DNA of 64,000 bases from Acidihalobacter aeolianus (GTDB lineage: Bacteria > Pseudomonadota > Gammaproteobacteria > DSM-5130 > Acidihalobacteraceae). Where the stretch lies: NCBI RefSeq assembly GCF_001753165.1, contig NZ_CP017448.1, positions 62,001 to 126,000 of the forward strand, in the 5' to 3' direction. Within the stretch, counting starts at the first letter, position 1, and each line of letters opens with the position of its first letter. The notes beneath the pieces are model-generated. The model was given only the letters and a program-made list of their open reading frames with translations, did no database searches and was not told the origin of the DNA. Below, piece after piece: positions 24,750 to 32,186 of this stretch. The position numbers and the translations under genes are program-made.

Positions 24750-26453
24750 GTAACTACTCAGCTAATTCTCAGAGATCGCCAGAGCAAAAGCCGGTAGCTT
24801 GCGATCGAATACTAGGCGCAACGCCTCCGAAGCCGTGACCCCCTGCTTTCGGCAGGTCGATAGATATCCCCGTATGCGGCAAAACATCGCGGCACCCTCC
24901 AGGCTGCGGAAGCAGCCGGAGATCTTCTGCTGCACTTTGGTCATACGGATATCGTTCTCCGCCTGATTGTTCGTGAACGGCACATTGACGTCCACCATGA
25001 AACGCAGCACATCGTCTTCATAGGCCATCAGACGCTCCAGCAGATTGCGGGCCTTGCTCCGCTTGATCCGCCCCCGAGGCTTGTTGTCGGGTGGTTTTTC
25101 CGGCTCAGGGCATTCCAGTTGCCCCGCCTCGAGCACATCTCGGTAGCGCTGCCGGTAAGCATTGGCCTCGGTCAGCGGCAGGATGCCGCCAGCGTTCTCG
25201 ACGGCCTGATGAATCTCTCTGAGCAGCTTGCCCATCGCTTCCGCCCATTGTTGTCCGTCCTGCTCGAATGCTCGTTCCAGTTCGCGCAGGTGGTGGGCAT
25301 TGCACAGGGCATGGGTGCAGTCCCGATAACGGTAATAGGGTTTCCAATGGTCATGACACAGCACACCGCGGAACCGTGGCAGGATCCCGATCGCGTCCAT
25401 CGCCTCCTGGCCTCGCTTACTGTGGACCTGATAATGCGTCCAATCAGCATTGGACAGAGCATGCAGCCAATGGCGTTTGCCATCAATGTTGACCCCGGTC
25501 TCGTCGGCATGAGCGGACACGGCTTTGGCCAATGCCGTTTTGCTGATCGCCTCAAAGGCCGCCAGGCGGGTAAATGCCTCGCGATTGAAGTTCACCAGTG
25601 AACCATCGCTCAAAGGGATGCCCAACTGATCGGCAAAGTAATCCTGGATCCGCTTGTAGGGCAAGAGCTGATATTGGGACAGATAGACGGCATGGGCCTT
25701 GAGGCCGGAACCATACTGCACCTTCTTATCCACCCCTTCCGGGAATGAAGCCACAAAACGTTGGCCTGATTCATTCTCCAGGATCTGCGCCCGATACTCG
25801 GTCACGATCCGGCTGATGTCGATATCAAAAACCTGGCGAGTCTCGAAACCCGCCTCGGTATAGCAGCCTTTCGGCAAGCGACGACGATCGATCTTGAGGA
25901 CCTCGATCTCATCGGGATGCTCGACCGGGCGCAAGGTCTTGCCCACGTGCCCCGGCTGGCCACCGGAAGGTCGGCTTGAGCGCACACGCTGGCTGCGTGG
26001 CCGATTGGGATCCGATGCCGGCGGCTGACTGCTGTTGCGGCTATTGAGCCCGAGACGGTTGAGTAACACGACGAACAACATGAGCATCATCTCGATACTG
26101 GCGCGGAGTGCCGGAGATAGGTCTTTCTCCTGCTCCAGTTGCGCCCTGACCTGTGCCAGGGTGATCTCGATATCGACGCCGTCGATCCGCACGCAAGACT
26201 GCTCCAAAGAAGTAATGAAGCTATTATCTCACGGGTTTTGAAGTGCCAATTTTCTCGTTTGTAAGGCGATCTGGCGGCGTAAAATAATTGACTGACGGTG
26301 GGGCAGTGCCTCGCGTGATGTCGCAAGGAAGACTACGCCTCTGTCGCTTTCGGAGACCAATAATCGCACTCGTTACAGCGCCGCCATATTTTCAAAAAAA
26401 CTACCAAAAACCCTGTCAAGTACTTTTTGTAATTATTTTCACTGAGTAGTTAC
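24750..26453 (-). mobile_element. Complete IS66-family insertion sequence (1704 bp, single-gene type)
   Basis: Perfect 12-bp terminal inverted repeats GTAACTACTCAG (24750-24761) and CTGAGTAGTTAC (26442-26453). An 8-bp target duplication GTTCGTCC (24742-24749 and 26454-26461), the size usual for IS66. It has only the large transposase gene and no tnpA/tnpB, as in the ISBst12 subgroup. All parts are intact. Confidence 0.92.
24762..26207 (-). CDS. IS66-family transposase (TnpC)
   Basis: A 481-residue DDE transposase. An N-terminal helical leucine-rich segment and a basic region SSQPPASDPNRPRSQR precede the catalytic core. The core includes SAHADETGVNIDGKRHW (first Asp), GVLCHDHWKPYYRY (second Asp) and FTNNQAENDIRMTKVQQK (catalytic Glu), with the IS66 C-terminal FRSLEGAAMFCRIRGYLST motif. 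It ends right at the left terminal repeat. It is intact, so the element is potentially mobile. Confidence 0.94.
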   Translation of the reverse strand: MEQSCVRIDGVDIEITLAQVRAQLEQEKDLSPALRASIEMMLMLFVVLLNRLGLNSRNSSQPPASDPNRPRSQRVRSSRPSGGQPGHVGKTLRPVEHPDEIEVLKIDRRRLPKGCYTEAGFETRQVFDIDISRIVTEYRAQILENESGQRFVASFPEGVDKKVQYGSGLKAHAVYLSQYQLLPYKRIQDYFADQLGIPLSDGSLVNFNREAFTRLAAFEAISKTALAKAVSAHADETGVNIDGKRHWLHALSNADWTHYQVHSKRGQEAMDAIGILPRFRGVLCHDHWKPYYRYRDCTHALCNAHHLRELERAFEQDGQQWAEAMGKLLREIHQAVENAGGILPLTEANAYRQRYRDVLEAGQLECPEPEKPPDNKPRGRIKRSKARNLLERLMAYEDDVLRFMVDVNVPFTNNQAENDIRMTKVQQKISGCFRSLEGAAMFCRIRGYLSTCRKQGVTASEALRLVFDRKLPAFALAISEN

Positions 26454-26581
26454 GTTCGTCCAAAGAAAGTCACTCGCCCGCCCGCGCCAAAACTAATTAA
26501 GAACACCGATGCTCAAGGCGTGTGAAACGATACCGCCGAATCCGTGCAAGAACATGCGGCAGTCTTGCTTAAAGGACTGCT
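26208..26581. other. Gene-free stretch at the right edge of the mobile-element zone
   Basis: Contains the upstream part and right terminal repeat of the IS66 element (to 26453), its target duplication and the right arm of the split palindrome. About 100 bases of plain sequence follow before the HAD phosphatase gene ends at 26582. I see no RNA gene or promoter I could defend here. Confidence 0.5.
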
Positions 26582-27256
26582 TTACTCACCCCGCATCACT
26601 GAAATAGCTAACTCAGTAGTCACAGCAACCACCCCGTCCGCCTCTGCCCCCCAAAGCTCTTCCTCGCTTCCATACCCCCACAGCACTCCCAGCGAAGCCA
26701 TCCCATTGACCCGCGCGGCGCGGATGTCCTGGGCGCGGTCGCCGACCATGATGGCGTCCATGGGGTCCATGTCTTCCTGTTCCAGGAGATGCGCGAGGAG
26801 TTTGCGTTTGTCGGCGCGGGTGCCGTCGAGTTCGCTGCCGTAGATGCCATGGAAGAGGCTGGCCAGACCGCAGTGTTCGAGGATCTGCCGGGCATACACG
26901 GTCGGCTTGGAGGTGGCGAGGCATATTCTGGCGCCGCTTTCGGCTATGGCGTGCAGGGCCTCGGGGATGCCGGGGTAGAGTTCGGTTTCGAAGATGCCGG
27001 TGTCGACGTAGCGTTCGCGGTAGAGGCCGATGGCGTCCTGCACGCGGTCGCCGTGCGTGTCGCCGAGCAGCAGCGCGAGAGTCTCGCCGAGCGGCGGGCC
27101 GATGTGGGAGGCGATGCGGTCGGCGGGCGGCGGTTCGACGCCGAGGCGGACTAGCGCGTATTCGACGGAGTTGACGAAGCCCTGCCGGGGATCGACCAGA
27201 GTGCCGTCGAGGTCGAGCAGGACGTTGCGAATGCCGGTGCGCGGTGTGGCGATCAC
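26582..27256 (-). CDS. HAD-family phosphatase, phosphoglycolate-phosphatase-like
   Basis: A 224-residue haloacid-dehalogenase hydrolase. Motif I LLDLDGTLVD holds the nucleophile and acid/base Asp, motif II is LATSKP, the Lys lies in DKRKLLAHLL, and motif IV is IMVGDRAQDI. A helical cap (EYALVRLGVEPP...) puts it in the Gph-like subgroup. The substrate is likely a small phosphate ester, and phosphoglycolate is possible given glcDEF elsewhere in the window. GTG 27256 is chosen: AAGGAG precedes it and it overlaps the stop of the upstream acetyltransferase gene by four bases. Confidence 0.85.
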   Translation of the reverse strand: MIATPRTGIRNVLLDLDGTLVDPRQGFVNSVEYALVRLGVEPPPADRIASHIGPPLGETLALLLGDTHGDRVQDAIGLYRERYVDTGIFETELYPGIPEALHAIAESGARICLATSKPTVYARQILEHCGLASLFHGIYGSELDGTRADKRKLLAHLLEQEDMDPMDAIMVGDRAQDIRAARVNGMASLGVLWGYGSEEELWGAEADGVVAVTTELAISVMRGE

Positions 27257-27831
27257 ATTTCTCCTTGAGGATCTGCGGCGCGGGCGCGTTCCGCCCATTC
27301 CTGTTTGAGAATGCAGTAAAGCTCGATGTCTTCCGGCCGGCCATGCCGGAGGTGGTGCTGGCGGCGGTGGCCTTCGTGGCGCATGCCGAGCTTCTGCATG
27401 ACGCGACCGGAGGCCGGGTTGCGGCTCAGGTGCAGCGCGTGCACGCGGATCAGGCCGAGTTCGCCGAAGACGTGGCGCAACATCGCCTCGCCGGCCTCGG
27501 TGCAGTAGCCGTTGCCCCAGTACGGCCGGCCGATCCAGTAGCCGAGTTCGGCCTGATGGCCGGGTGCGATCTGCATCAGGCTGATGGCGCCGATCAGGTC
27601 GCCGCCGCTGCGCGCCGCGATGGCGAGGCTGAGCCCGGTGCCCTGGGCGAAGGCCTCGGCGCGGGTGGCGATCCAGCTTTCGGCGACGCCGTCCTCATAG
27701 GGGTGCGGGATGTGTGCCGTGGTGTCGGCGATGGCGAAGTCGCCGGCCAGCCGCTGCACGTCCGGCGCGTCGGTCGCGGCGAAGGGGCGCAGGCGCAGCC
27801 GCGGCGTTTCGAGCGTCGGGAGTGGCGACAT
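27253..27831 (-). CDS. GNAT-family N-acetyltransferase (RimJ/RimL type)
   Basis: A 192-residue acetyl-CoA-dependent acetyltransferase with the opening LETPRLRLRPF, the acceptor-site strand ELGYWIGRPYWGNGYCTEA (pyrophosphate-binding region) and the LxxNPASGRVMQKLGM motif. Members acetylate ribosomal protein N-termini or small amines. The target here is unknown. Coupled to the HAD phosphatase by a GTGA overlap, and divergent from the GntR-type regulator. Confidence 0.88.
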   Translation of the reverse strand: MSPLPTLETPRLRLRPFAATDAPDVQRLAGDFAIADTTAHIPHPYEDGVAESWIATRAEAFAQGTGLSLAIAARSGGDLIGAISLMQIAPGHQAELGYWIGRPYWGNGYCTEAGEAMLRHVFGELGLIRVHALHLSRNPASGRVMQKLGMRHEGHRRQHHLRHGRPEDIELYCILKQEWAERARAADPQGEM

Positions 27832-27931
27832 ATGCGCTACCTGTCGGATGCGTGGCGGAGGGTTCGGCGGACCCGAGCATTGTGCTGGAATCGGGCCCGG
27901 CTGGCGATGTGCGGCGCGGCGTTTTTATGTG

Positions 27932-27967
27932 TTGACGATGTGACAAGGCCAACATATCATAACAAGT
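27932..27967 (+). promoter_or_regulatory. Promoter with overlapping operator copy 1 for the regulator gene
   Basis: TTGACG (27932-27937), a 17-bp spacer and TATCAT (27955-27960) make a good sigma-70 promoter 38 bases before the regulator. The motif AACATATCATAACAAG (27951-27966) covers the -10 box. A near-identical motif recurs at 32136 and, inverted, at 35931. Likely autorepression by the GntR/HutC-type protein. Confidence 0.65.
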
Positions 27968-27997
27968 ACATACAAGACATGCTCGGATGAGACAGCG

Positions 27998-28762
27998 ATG
28001 ACGAAGCAAGAAGATTCGAAGTTGGGCGCAAGCGGCCTGAAACTGGTGTCGCCGGTCCCGCTGTATGGCCAGATCAAGGACATGCTGCGCAAGAAGATTC
28101 TCGACGGCAGTTACCCCCCGCACAGCAAGCTGCCTTCGGAAAGCGAGCTGATGGCGCTGTTCGACGTCAGCCGTATCACGGCGCGCCAGGCGATCCGCGA
28201 TCTGCAGAAGGAAGGCCTGGTGTTCACCATCCAGGGCAAGGGCAGCTTCGTCACCAAGCCGAAGGCGGTGCAGGACCTGACCCGCCTGGAAGGCTTCGGC
28301 GAGGCGATGAACAGCAAGGGCTACGAGACCTATTCGCGGCTGATCGGCGCCCGCGAGGTGCCGGCGAGCAGCGAGGTGGCGCACGCCCTGAAGGTGAGCC
28401 GCGACACTCCGGTGATCGAGATCGAGCGCGTGCGCTATCTGAACCGTTCGCCGATCTCGCTCGACGTCAGCTACTTCACGCTGGACGTCGGCCGCCGGCT
28501 GATGGACGAGGATCTGGAGACGCGCGACATCTTCGTGATCCTGGAAAACGACTACGCCTTCCCGCTGGGTGCGGCGGACATCGTGATCAACGCGGCGGTG
28601 GCCGACGAGAAGGAGGCCGAGCTGCTGGCCGTCGAGGCCGGCGCGCCGATCCTGCGCATGGAGCGCCTCACCTTCACCCAGGACGGTCGTCCGATCGACT
28701 ACGAGCACCTGTACTACATCGGTGACGCCTACCAGTACCGCCTGCGCGTCGAACGACGTTAA
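27998..28762 (+). CDS. HutC/FarR-type GntR regulator of the AprAB-like locus
   Basis: A 254-residue regulator. The N-terminal winged helix is SKLPSESELMALFDVSRITARQAIRDLQ with the wing TIQGKGSFV. A UTRA effector domain follows (VIEIERVRYLNRSPISLDVSYF..., ending in YYIGDAYQYRLRVERR). UTRA domains bind small ligands such as histidine-derived, sugar or phosphonate-type metabolites and release DNA. It is the first gene of the locus. Three motif copies at promoters of the locus are its probable operators. The ligand is presumably the imported compound or a product. Confidence 0.9.
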   Translation: MTKQEDSKLGASGLKLVSPVPLYGQIKDMLRKKILDGSYPPHSKLPSESELMALFDVSRITARQAIRDLQKEGLVFTIQGKGSFVTKPKAVQDLTRLEGFGEAMNSKGYETYSRLIGAREVPASSEVAHALKVSRDTPVIEIERVRYLNRSPISLDVSYFTLDVGRRLMDEDLETRDIFVILENDYAFPLGAADIVINAAVADEKEAELLAVEAGAPILRMERLTFTQDGRPIDYEHLYYIGDAYQYRLRVERR

Positions 28763-28781
28763 TTCAAGCGAGGTAACGTTC

Positions 28782-30521
28782 ATGAATGCCCCAACAACGC
28801 CAGCAGAAATCTTCGATACGGACATCCTGGTCATCGGCGGCGGCACGGCGGGCCCGATGGCCGCCGTGGCCAGCAAGGAGCGCAACCCCGAACTGCGCGT
28901 GACGCTGCTCGAAAAGGCCAACGTGAAGCGCAGCGGCGCGATCAGCATGGGCATGGACGGGCTGAACAACGCCATCATCCCCGGCCACGCGACGCCCGAG
29001 CAGTACGTGAAGGAAATCACCGTGGCCAACGATGGCATCGTCAACCAGAAGACGGTGATGGCCTACGCGAAGCGCAGCTTCGACATGATCAACAAGCTGG
29101 ACAGCTGGGGCGTGAAGTTCGAGAAGGACGAGACCGGCGACTACAGCGTGAAGAAGGTCCACCACATGGGCACCTACGTGCTGCCCATGCCGGAGGGCCA
29201 CCACATGAAGAAGATCCTGTACCGCCAGCTGCGCCGCAAGCGCGTCGACGTGGTCAACCGCTTCGTGGTCACCCGTCTGCTCAAGGACGCCAGCGGGCGC
29301 ATCGCCGGCGCGATGATGGTGAACAGCCGCACTGCCGAGATCGCGGTGATCCGCGCCAAGGCGGTGATCCTGGCGACCGGCGCGGCGGGGCGTCTCGGCC
29401 TGCCCGCCTCCGGCTACCTGTTCGGCACCTACGAGAACCCGACCAACGCCGGTGACGGCTACAGCATGGCCTACCGCGCGGGCGCCGAGCTGTCGGGCAT
29501 CGAGTGCTACCAGATCAATCCGCTGATCAAGGACTACAACGGCCCGGCCTGCGCCTACGTGACCGGCCCGCTGGGCGGCTACACGGCCAACTCCAAGGGC
29601 GACCGCTTCATCGAGTGCGACTACTGGAGCGGACAGATGATGCTGGAGTTCTACCGCGAGCTGGAAGGCGGCAAGGGGCCGGTGTTCCTCAAGCTCGACC
29701 ACCTGGCCGAGGAGACGATCCAGGAGATCGAGACCATCCTGCACAGCAACGAGCGCCCGAGCCGCGGTCGCTTCCACGCGCAGCGCGGCACCAACTACCG
29801 CGAGCGCATGGTCGAGATGCACATCTCCGAGATCGGCCTGTGTAGTGGCCACAGCGCGTCCGGCGTGTGGGTGGACGAGAACGCGCGCACCACGGTGCCG
29901 GGGCTGTACGCCGCGGGCGACCTGGCCTGCGTGCCGCACAACTACATGCTCGGCGCCTTCGTCTACGGCGAGATCGCCGGTCACGACGCGGCGGATTACT
30001 GCGCGAGCGTGGACATGCCGGTGCTCGACGAGACCGAGGTCGCCGCCGAGGCCGCGCGCATCCAGGCCCCGCTGAAGGTCGCCGACGGCATCACGCCGTA
30101 CCAGATGGAGTACAAGCTGCGCCGCATGGTGAACGACTACCTGCAGCCGCCGAAGGTCACCACCAAGATGGAAATCGGCCTCGACCGCTTCATGGAGATC
30201 CGCGAGGACATGGCCATGCTGGCCGCGTCCGACCCGCACGACCTGATGCGCGCGATGGAGGTGCACGCCATCCTCGACTGCGCGGAGATGGCCGCACGCG
30301 CCTCGCTGTATCGCACCGAAAGCCGCTGGGGCCTGTACCACTATCGCGTCGACTATCCCGAGCGCAACCAGGACGACTGGTTCTGCCACGTCCAGGTCAA
30401 GCAGGGCGAGAACGGGGACATGACCTGCTTCAAGCGTCCGATCGACCCCTACGTGGTCGAGCTCGACGAGGACGAGACCCAGGCTTACGACAACCTGCGC
30501 ATCGCCGCCACCGCACAGTAA
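28782..30521 (+). CDS. AprA-like flavoprotein (fumarate reductase/APS reductase alpha superfamily)
   Basis: A 579-residue FAD protein. The dinucleotide-binding motif is DILVIGGGTAGPMAA. The stretch KRSGAISMGMDGLNN corresponds to the AprA motif RSGAVAQGLSAIN of dissimilatory APS reductase, ATGAAGRLGLPASG is an FAD-binding turn, and GLYAAGDLACVPHN is the second FAD contact. The C-terminal helical domain ends in a GLYHYRVDYPERN...WFCHVQVK segment that parallels AprA's YYYRGDF...W.C. It is paired with an AprB-like ferredoxin 15 bases downstream. A divergent AprAB-like enzyme is the best description. True APS reduction or oxidation is unproven, since catalytic residues cannot be checked without alignment. 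GAGGT precedes ATG 28782. Confidence 0.85.
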   Translation: MNAPTTPAEIFDTDILVIGGGTAGPMAAVASKERNPELRVTLLEKANVKRSGAISMGMDGLNNAIIPGHATPEQYVKEITVANDGIVNQKTVMAYAKRSFDMINKLDSWGVKFEKDETGDYSVKKVHHMGTYVLPMPEGHHMKKILYRQLRRKRVDVVNRFVVTRLLKDASGRIAGAMMVNSRTAEIAVIRAKAVILATGAAGRLGLPASGYLFGTYENPTNAGDGYSMAYRAGAELSGIECYQINPLIKDYNGPACAYVTGPLGGYTANSKGDRFIECDYWSGQMMLEFYRELEGGKGPVFLKLDHLAEETIQEIETILHSNERPSRGRFHAQRGTNYRERMVEMHISEIGLCSGHSASGVWVDENARTTVPGLYAAGDLACVPHNYMLGAFVYGEIAGHDAADYCASVDMPVLDETEVAAEAARIQAPLKVADGITPYQMEYKLRRMVNDYLQPPKVTTKMEIGLDRFMEIREDMAMLAASDPHDLMRAMEVHAILDCAEMAARASLYRTESRWGLYHYRVDYPERNQDDWFCHVQVKQGENGDMTCFKRPIDPYVVELDEDETQAYDNLRIAATAQ

Positions 30522-30536
30522 CCAGGGAGCACCGAC

Positions 30537-30770
30537 ATGCCGCTTGCCCAGACCAAAACCAGCGTTCCGGTCATCGTGGACAACGAAAAATGCATCGCCG
30601 ACAAGGGGTGCACCGTATGCGTGGACGTCTGCCCGCTGGATGTCCTGGCGATCGATCTGCTCATCAACAAGGCCTACATGAAGTACGACGAGTGCTGGTA
30701 CTGCACGCCGTGCGAGGCCGACTGCCCGACCGGGGCGGTGACGGTGAACATTCCCTATCTGCTGCGCTGA
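30537..30770 (+). CDS. AprB-like two-cluster ferredoxin
   Basis: A 77-residue protein with two CxxC-type cluster motifs: CIADKGCTVCVDVCP and CWYCTPCEADCP. The second closely parallels the C-W-E-C-Y-S-C motif of the AprB beta subunit, and the odd spacing in the first is also AprB-like. It lacks AprB's C-terminal wrapping tail, so it is a minimal beta subunit. It very likely forms a complex with the preceding flavoprotein and passes its electrons on. AGGGAG lies 6 bases before the ATG. Confidence 0.87.
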   Translation: MPLAQTKTSVPVIVDNEKCIADKGCTVCVDVCPLDVLAIDLLINKAYMKYDECWYCTPCEADCPTGAVTVNIPYLLR

Positions 30771-30779
30771 GAGGTCGCC

Positions 30780-31733
30780 ATGGCCATGCTTTTCGATACT
30801 TCCCCGGACCTTGAGGACATCCGCGAGCGGCTGCAGAGCGAGGATGCCGCGGTGCGCCGCATGGCGGTGCTCAGCATCGGCGAGACGGCCGACCCCGATG
30901 CCGTCGGGCTGCTGGTGCAGGCGCTCGGCGACGCGGACGCGGACGTGCGCGCCGAGGCGGCGCGCGTGCTCGACGAATTCGACACGGTCGACGGCGTCGA
31001 GGCGCTGATCGCCGTGCTGTCGGATACGGACGAGGCGGTGCGCACCTCGGCCGCCGAGACGCTGTCCGAGATCAAGTCGCCGGAGGCGGCGCCGTTTCTG
31101 TTGCGCGGCCTGGCCACGCACGACCCCTTCGCCAAGGCCGCGCTGCTGCGTGCGATCAAGCCGCTGCGCGTGCGCGATGCGCTGGAGCCGGCGATGAACG
31201 CCCTCGGCAGCGGCAACGTGCAGGTGCGCCGCGAGGCGGTGGGCGTGCTGGCCTACCTCAAGTCGGAGACCGTGCTGCCGGCGCTACTCGACGTGGCGCG
31301 CAACGACCCGGACGCGCAGGTGCGCCGCGCGGCGGTGGGCGCGCTGGTGTTCGCCGACGGCGGCCGCGTGCGCGAGACCCTGGTGTATGCGCTCACCGAT
31401 GTCGACTGGCAGGTGCGCGAGGAGGCCGCGCTGGTAATCGGCCGCCTGCACGTCGGCGACGCCGTGGACGCGTTGATCGACGCGCTGGACGACGACTACT
31501 GGCAGGTGCGTCAGAAGGCCGCGTGCAGCCTGGGGCAGCTCGGCAATCCGGCCGCGGTGGATGCCCTCGGTGCCGCCTTCGCGCATCCGATCAGCAACCT
31601 GCGCAAGGAAATCGTCGGCGCGATGGGCGAGATCGCGGACGCCGCAGCGACGCCGTATCTCGAAGTCGCGCTCACCGACGAGGACCCGGACGTGCGCAAG
31701 CTGGCGGCCTGGGCGCTGAGCAAGATCGGCTGA
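30780..31733 (+). CDS. HEAT-repeat protein of the AprAB-like locus
   Basis: 317 residues made of about ten consecutive HEAT/PBS-lyase-type repeats of some 31 residues (for example [20 protein letters not shown], and [20 protein letters not shown]). No signal peptide and no cysteines for a cluster. HEAT solenoids bind proteins or cofactors. Here, embedded between two ferredoxin genes and starting 9 bases after the first, it is probably an assembly or docking factor for the redox complex. This is an inference. Two tryptophan-centred repeats (VDWQVRE, YWQVRQ) are the most distinct. Confidence 0.88.
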   Translation: MAMLFDTSPDLEDIRERLQSEDAAVRRMAVLSIGETADPDAVGLLVQALGDADADVRAEAARVLDEFDTVDGVEALIAVLSDTDEAVRTSAAETLSEIKSPEAAPFLLRGLATHDPFAKAALLRAIKPLRVRDALEPAMNALGSGNVQVRREAVGVLAYLKSETVLPALLDVARNDPDAQVRRAAVGALVFADGGRVRETLVYALTDVDWQVREEAALVIGRLHVGDAVDALIDALDDDYWQVRQKAACSLGQLGNPAAVDALGAAFAHPISNLRKEIVGAMGEIADAAATPYLEVALTDEDPDVRKLAAWALSKIG

Positions 31734-31794
31734 ACGCCCCCCGGATGGAACGAACCGCCACGGCGACGTGGCGCAACTGCAAAGGACCGAAGAC

Positions 31795-32136
31795 ATGACG
31801 TACGTGGTGACCGACAACTGCATCCGCTGCAAGTACACCGACTGCGTGGACGTGTGCCCGGTGGACTGCTTCCACGAGGGGCCGAATTTCCTGGTGATCG
31901 ATCCGGCGGAGTGCATCGACTGCTCCCTGTGCGTGCCCGAATGCCCGGTGGATGCGATCTACGCCGAGGGCGACCTGCCGGACGAATTCGCCGATTTCAT
32001 CAAGATCAACGCGGACCTCGCCGGGCGCTGGCCGGTCATCGCAGCCAGCCAGGAACCGCTGCCGGAGGCGGAGCGCTGGGCCGAGGTGGAAGGCAAGCGA
32101 CAATTTCTGGAGCTGGGCGACTCTGTCGACGTCTAA
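31795..32136 (+). CDS. FdxA-type 7Fe ferredoxin
   Basis: A 113-residue ferredoxin with one [3Fe-4S] and one [4Fe-4S] site: [18 protein letters not shown] and [16 protein letters not shown]. The C-terminal extension ([19 protein letters not shown]) is typical of FdxA. It is likely the soluble electron carrier between the AprAB-like pair and the large flavoprotein encoded next. ATG 31795 follows AAAGGA. Its TAA stop overlaps operator copy 2. Confidence 0.92.
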   Translation: MTYVVTDNCIRCKYTDCVDVCPVDCFHEGPNFLVIDPAECIDCSLCVPECPVDAIYAEGDLPDEFADFIKINADLAGRWPVIAASQEPLPEAERWAEVEGKRQFLELGDSVDV

Positions 32137-32151
32137 CATATTATGACAAGT
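32136..32151 (+). promoter_or_regulatory. Operator copy 2, before the large flavoprotein gene
   Basis: ACATATTATGACAAGT differs from copy 1 (27952-27967) at two positions, and the flanking A and TA match as well. It contains TATTAT in the register where copy 1 holds its -10 box. It lies 36 bases ahead of the 1148-codon gene and overlaps the ferredoxin stop, so that gene may have its own regulated promoter. Confidence 0.6.
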
Positions 32152-32186
32152 AATGCCGTGAGGTCCGGCCGCGCGAGAGGTGCTCC

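Larger units (their letters stand above)
24730..26473. repeat. 32-nt palindrome split in its loop by an IS66 element
   Basis: GTGACTTTCTTT (24730-24741) and its exact complement AAAGAAAGTCAC (26462-26473) would form a 12-bp stem with the 8-base loop GTTCGTCC once the insertion is removed. The loop is precisely the target duplication of the IS66 element. The flanking 24491-24729 stretch has no gene. An open frame there resembles repeat-derived text and lacks a ribosome binding site. Confidence 0.7.

Noticed and set aside
24576-24797. 73-codon frame beside the IS66 element
   Set aside because: No ribosome binding site. The text resembles translated intergenic repeat DNA, and the frame runs into the IS66 terminal repeat.
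28782-30770. Assigning the flavoprotein/ferredoxin pair as dissimilatory APS reductase (aprAB)
   Set aside because: The motifs are similar, but the ferredoxin lacks the AprB tail, no qmo genes are present and the setting is a regulated importer locus. Only an AprAB-like label can be defended.
28764-31121. 785-codon antisense frame across the AprA-like and ferredoxin genes
   Set aside because: Shadow of the GC-rich sense genes. It crosses three recognisable genes and has no motif or ribosome binding site.
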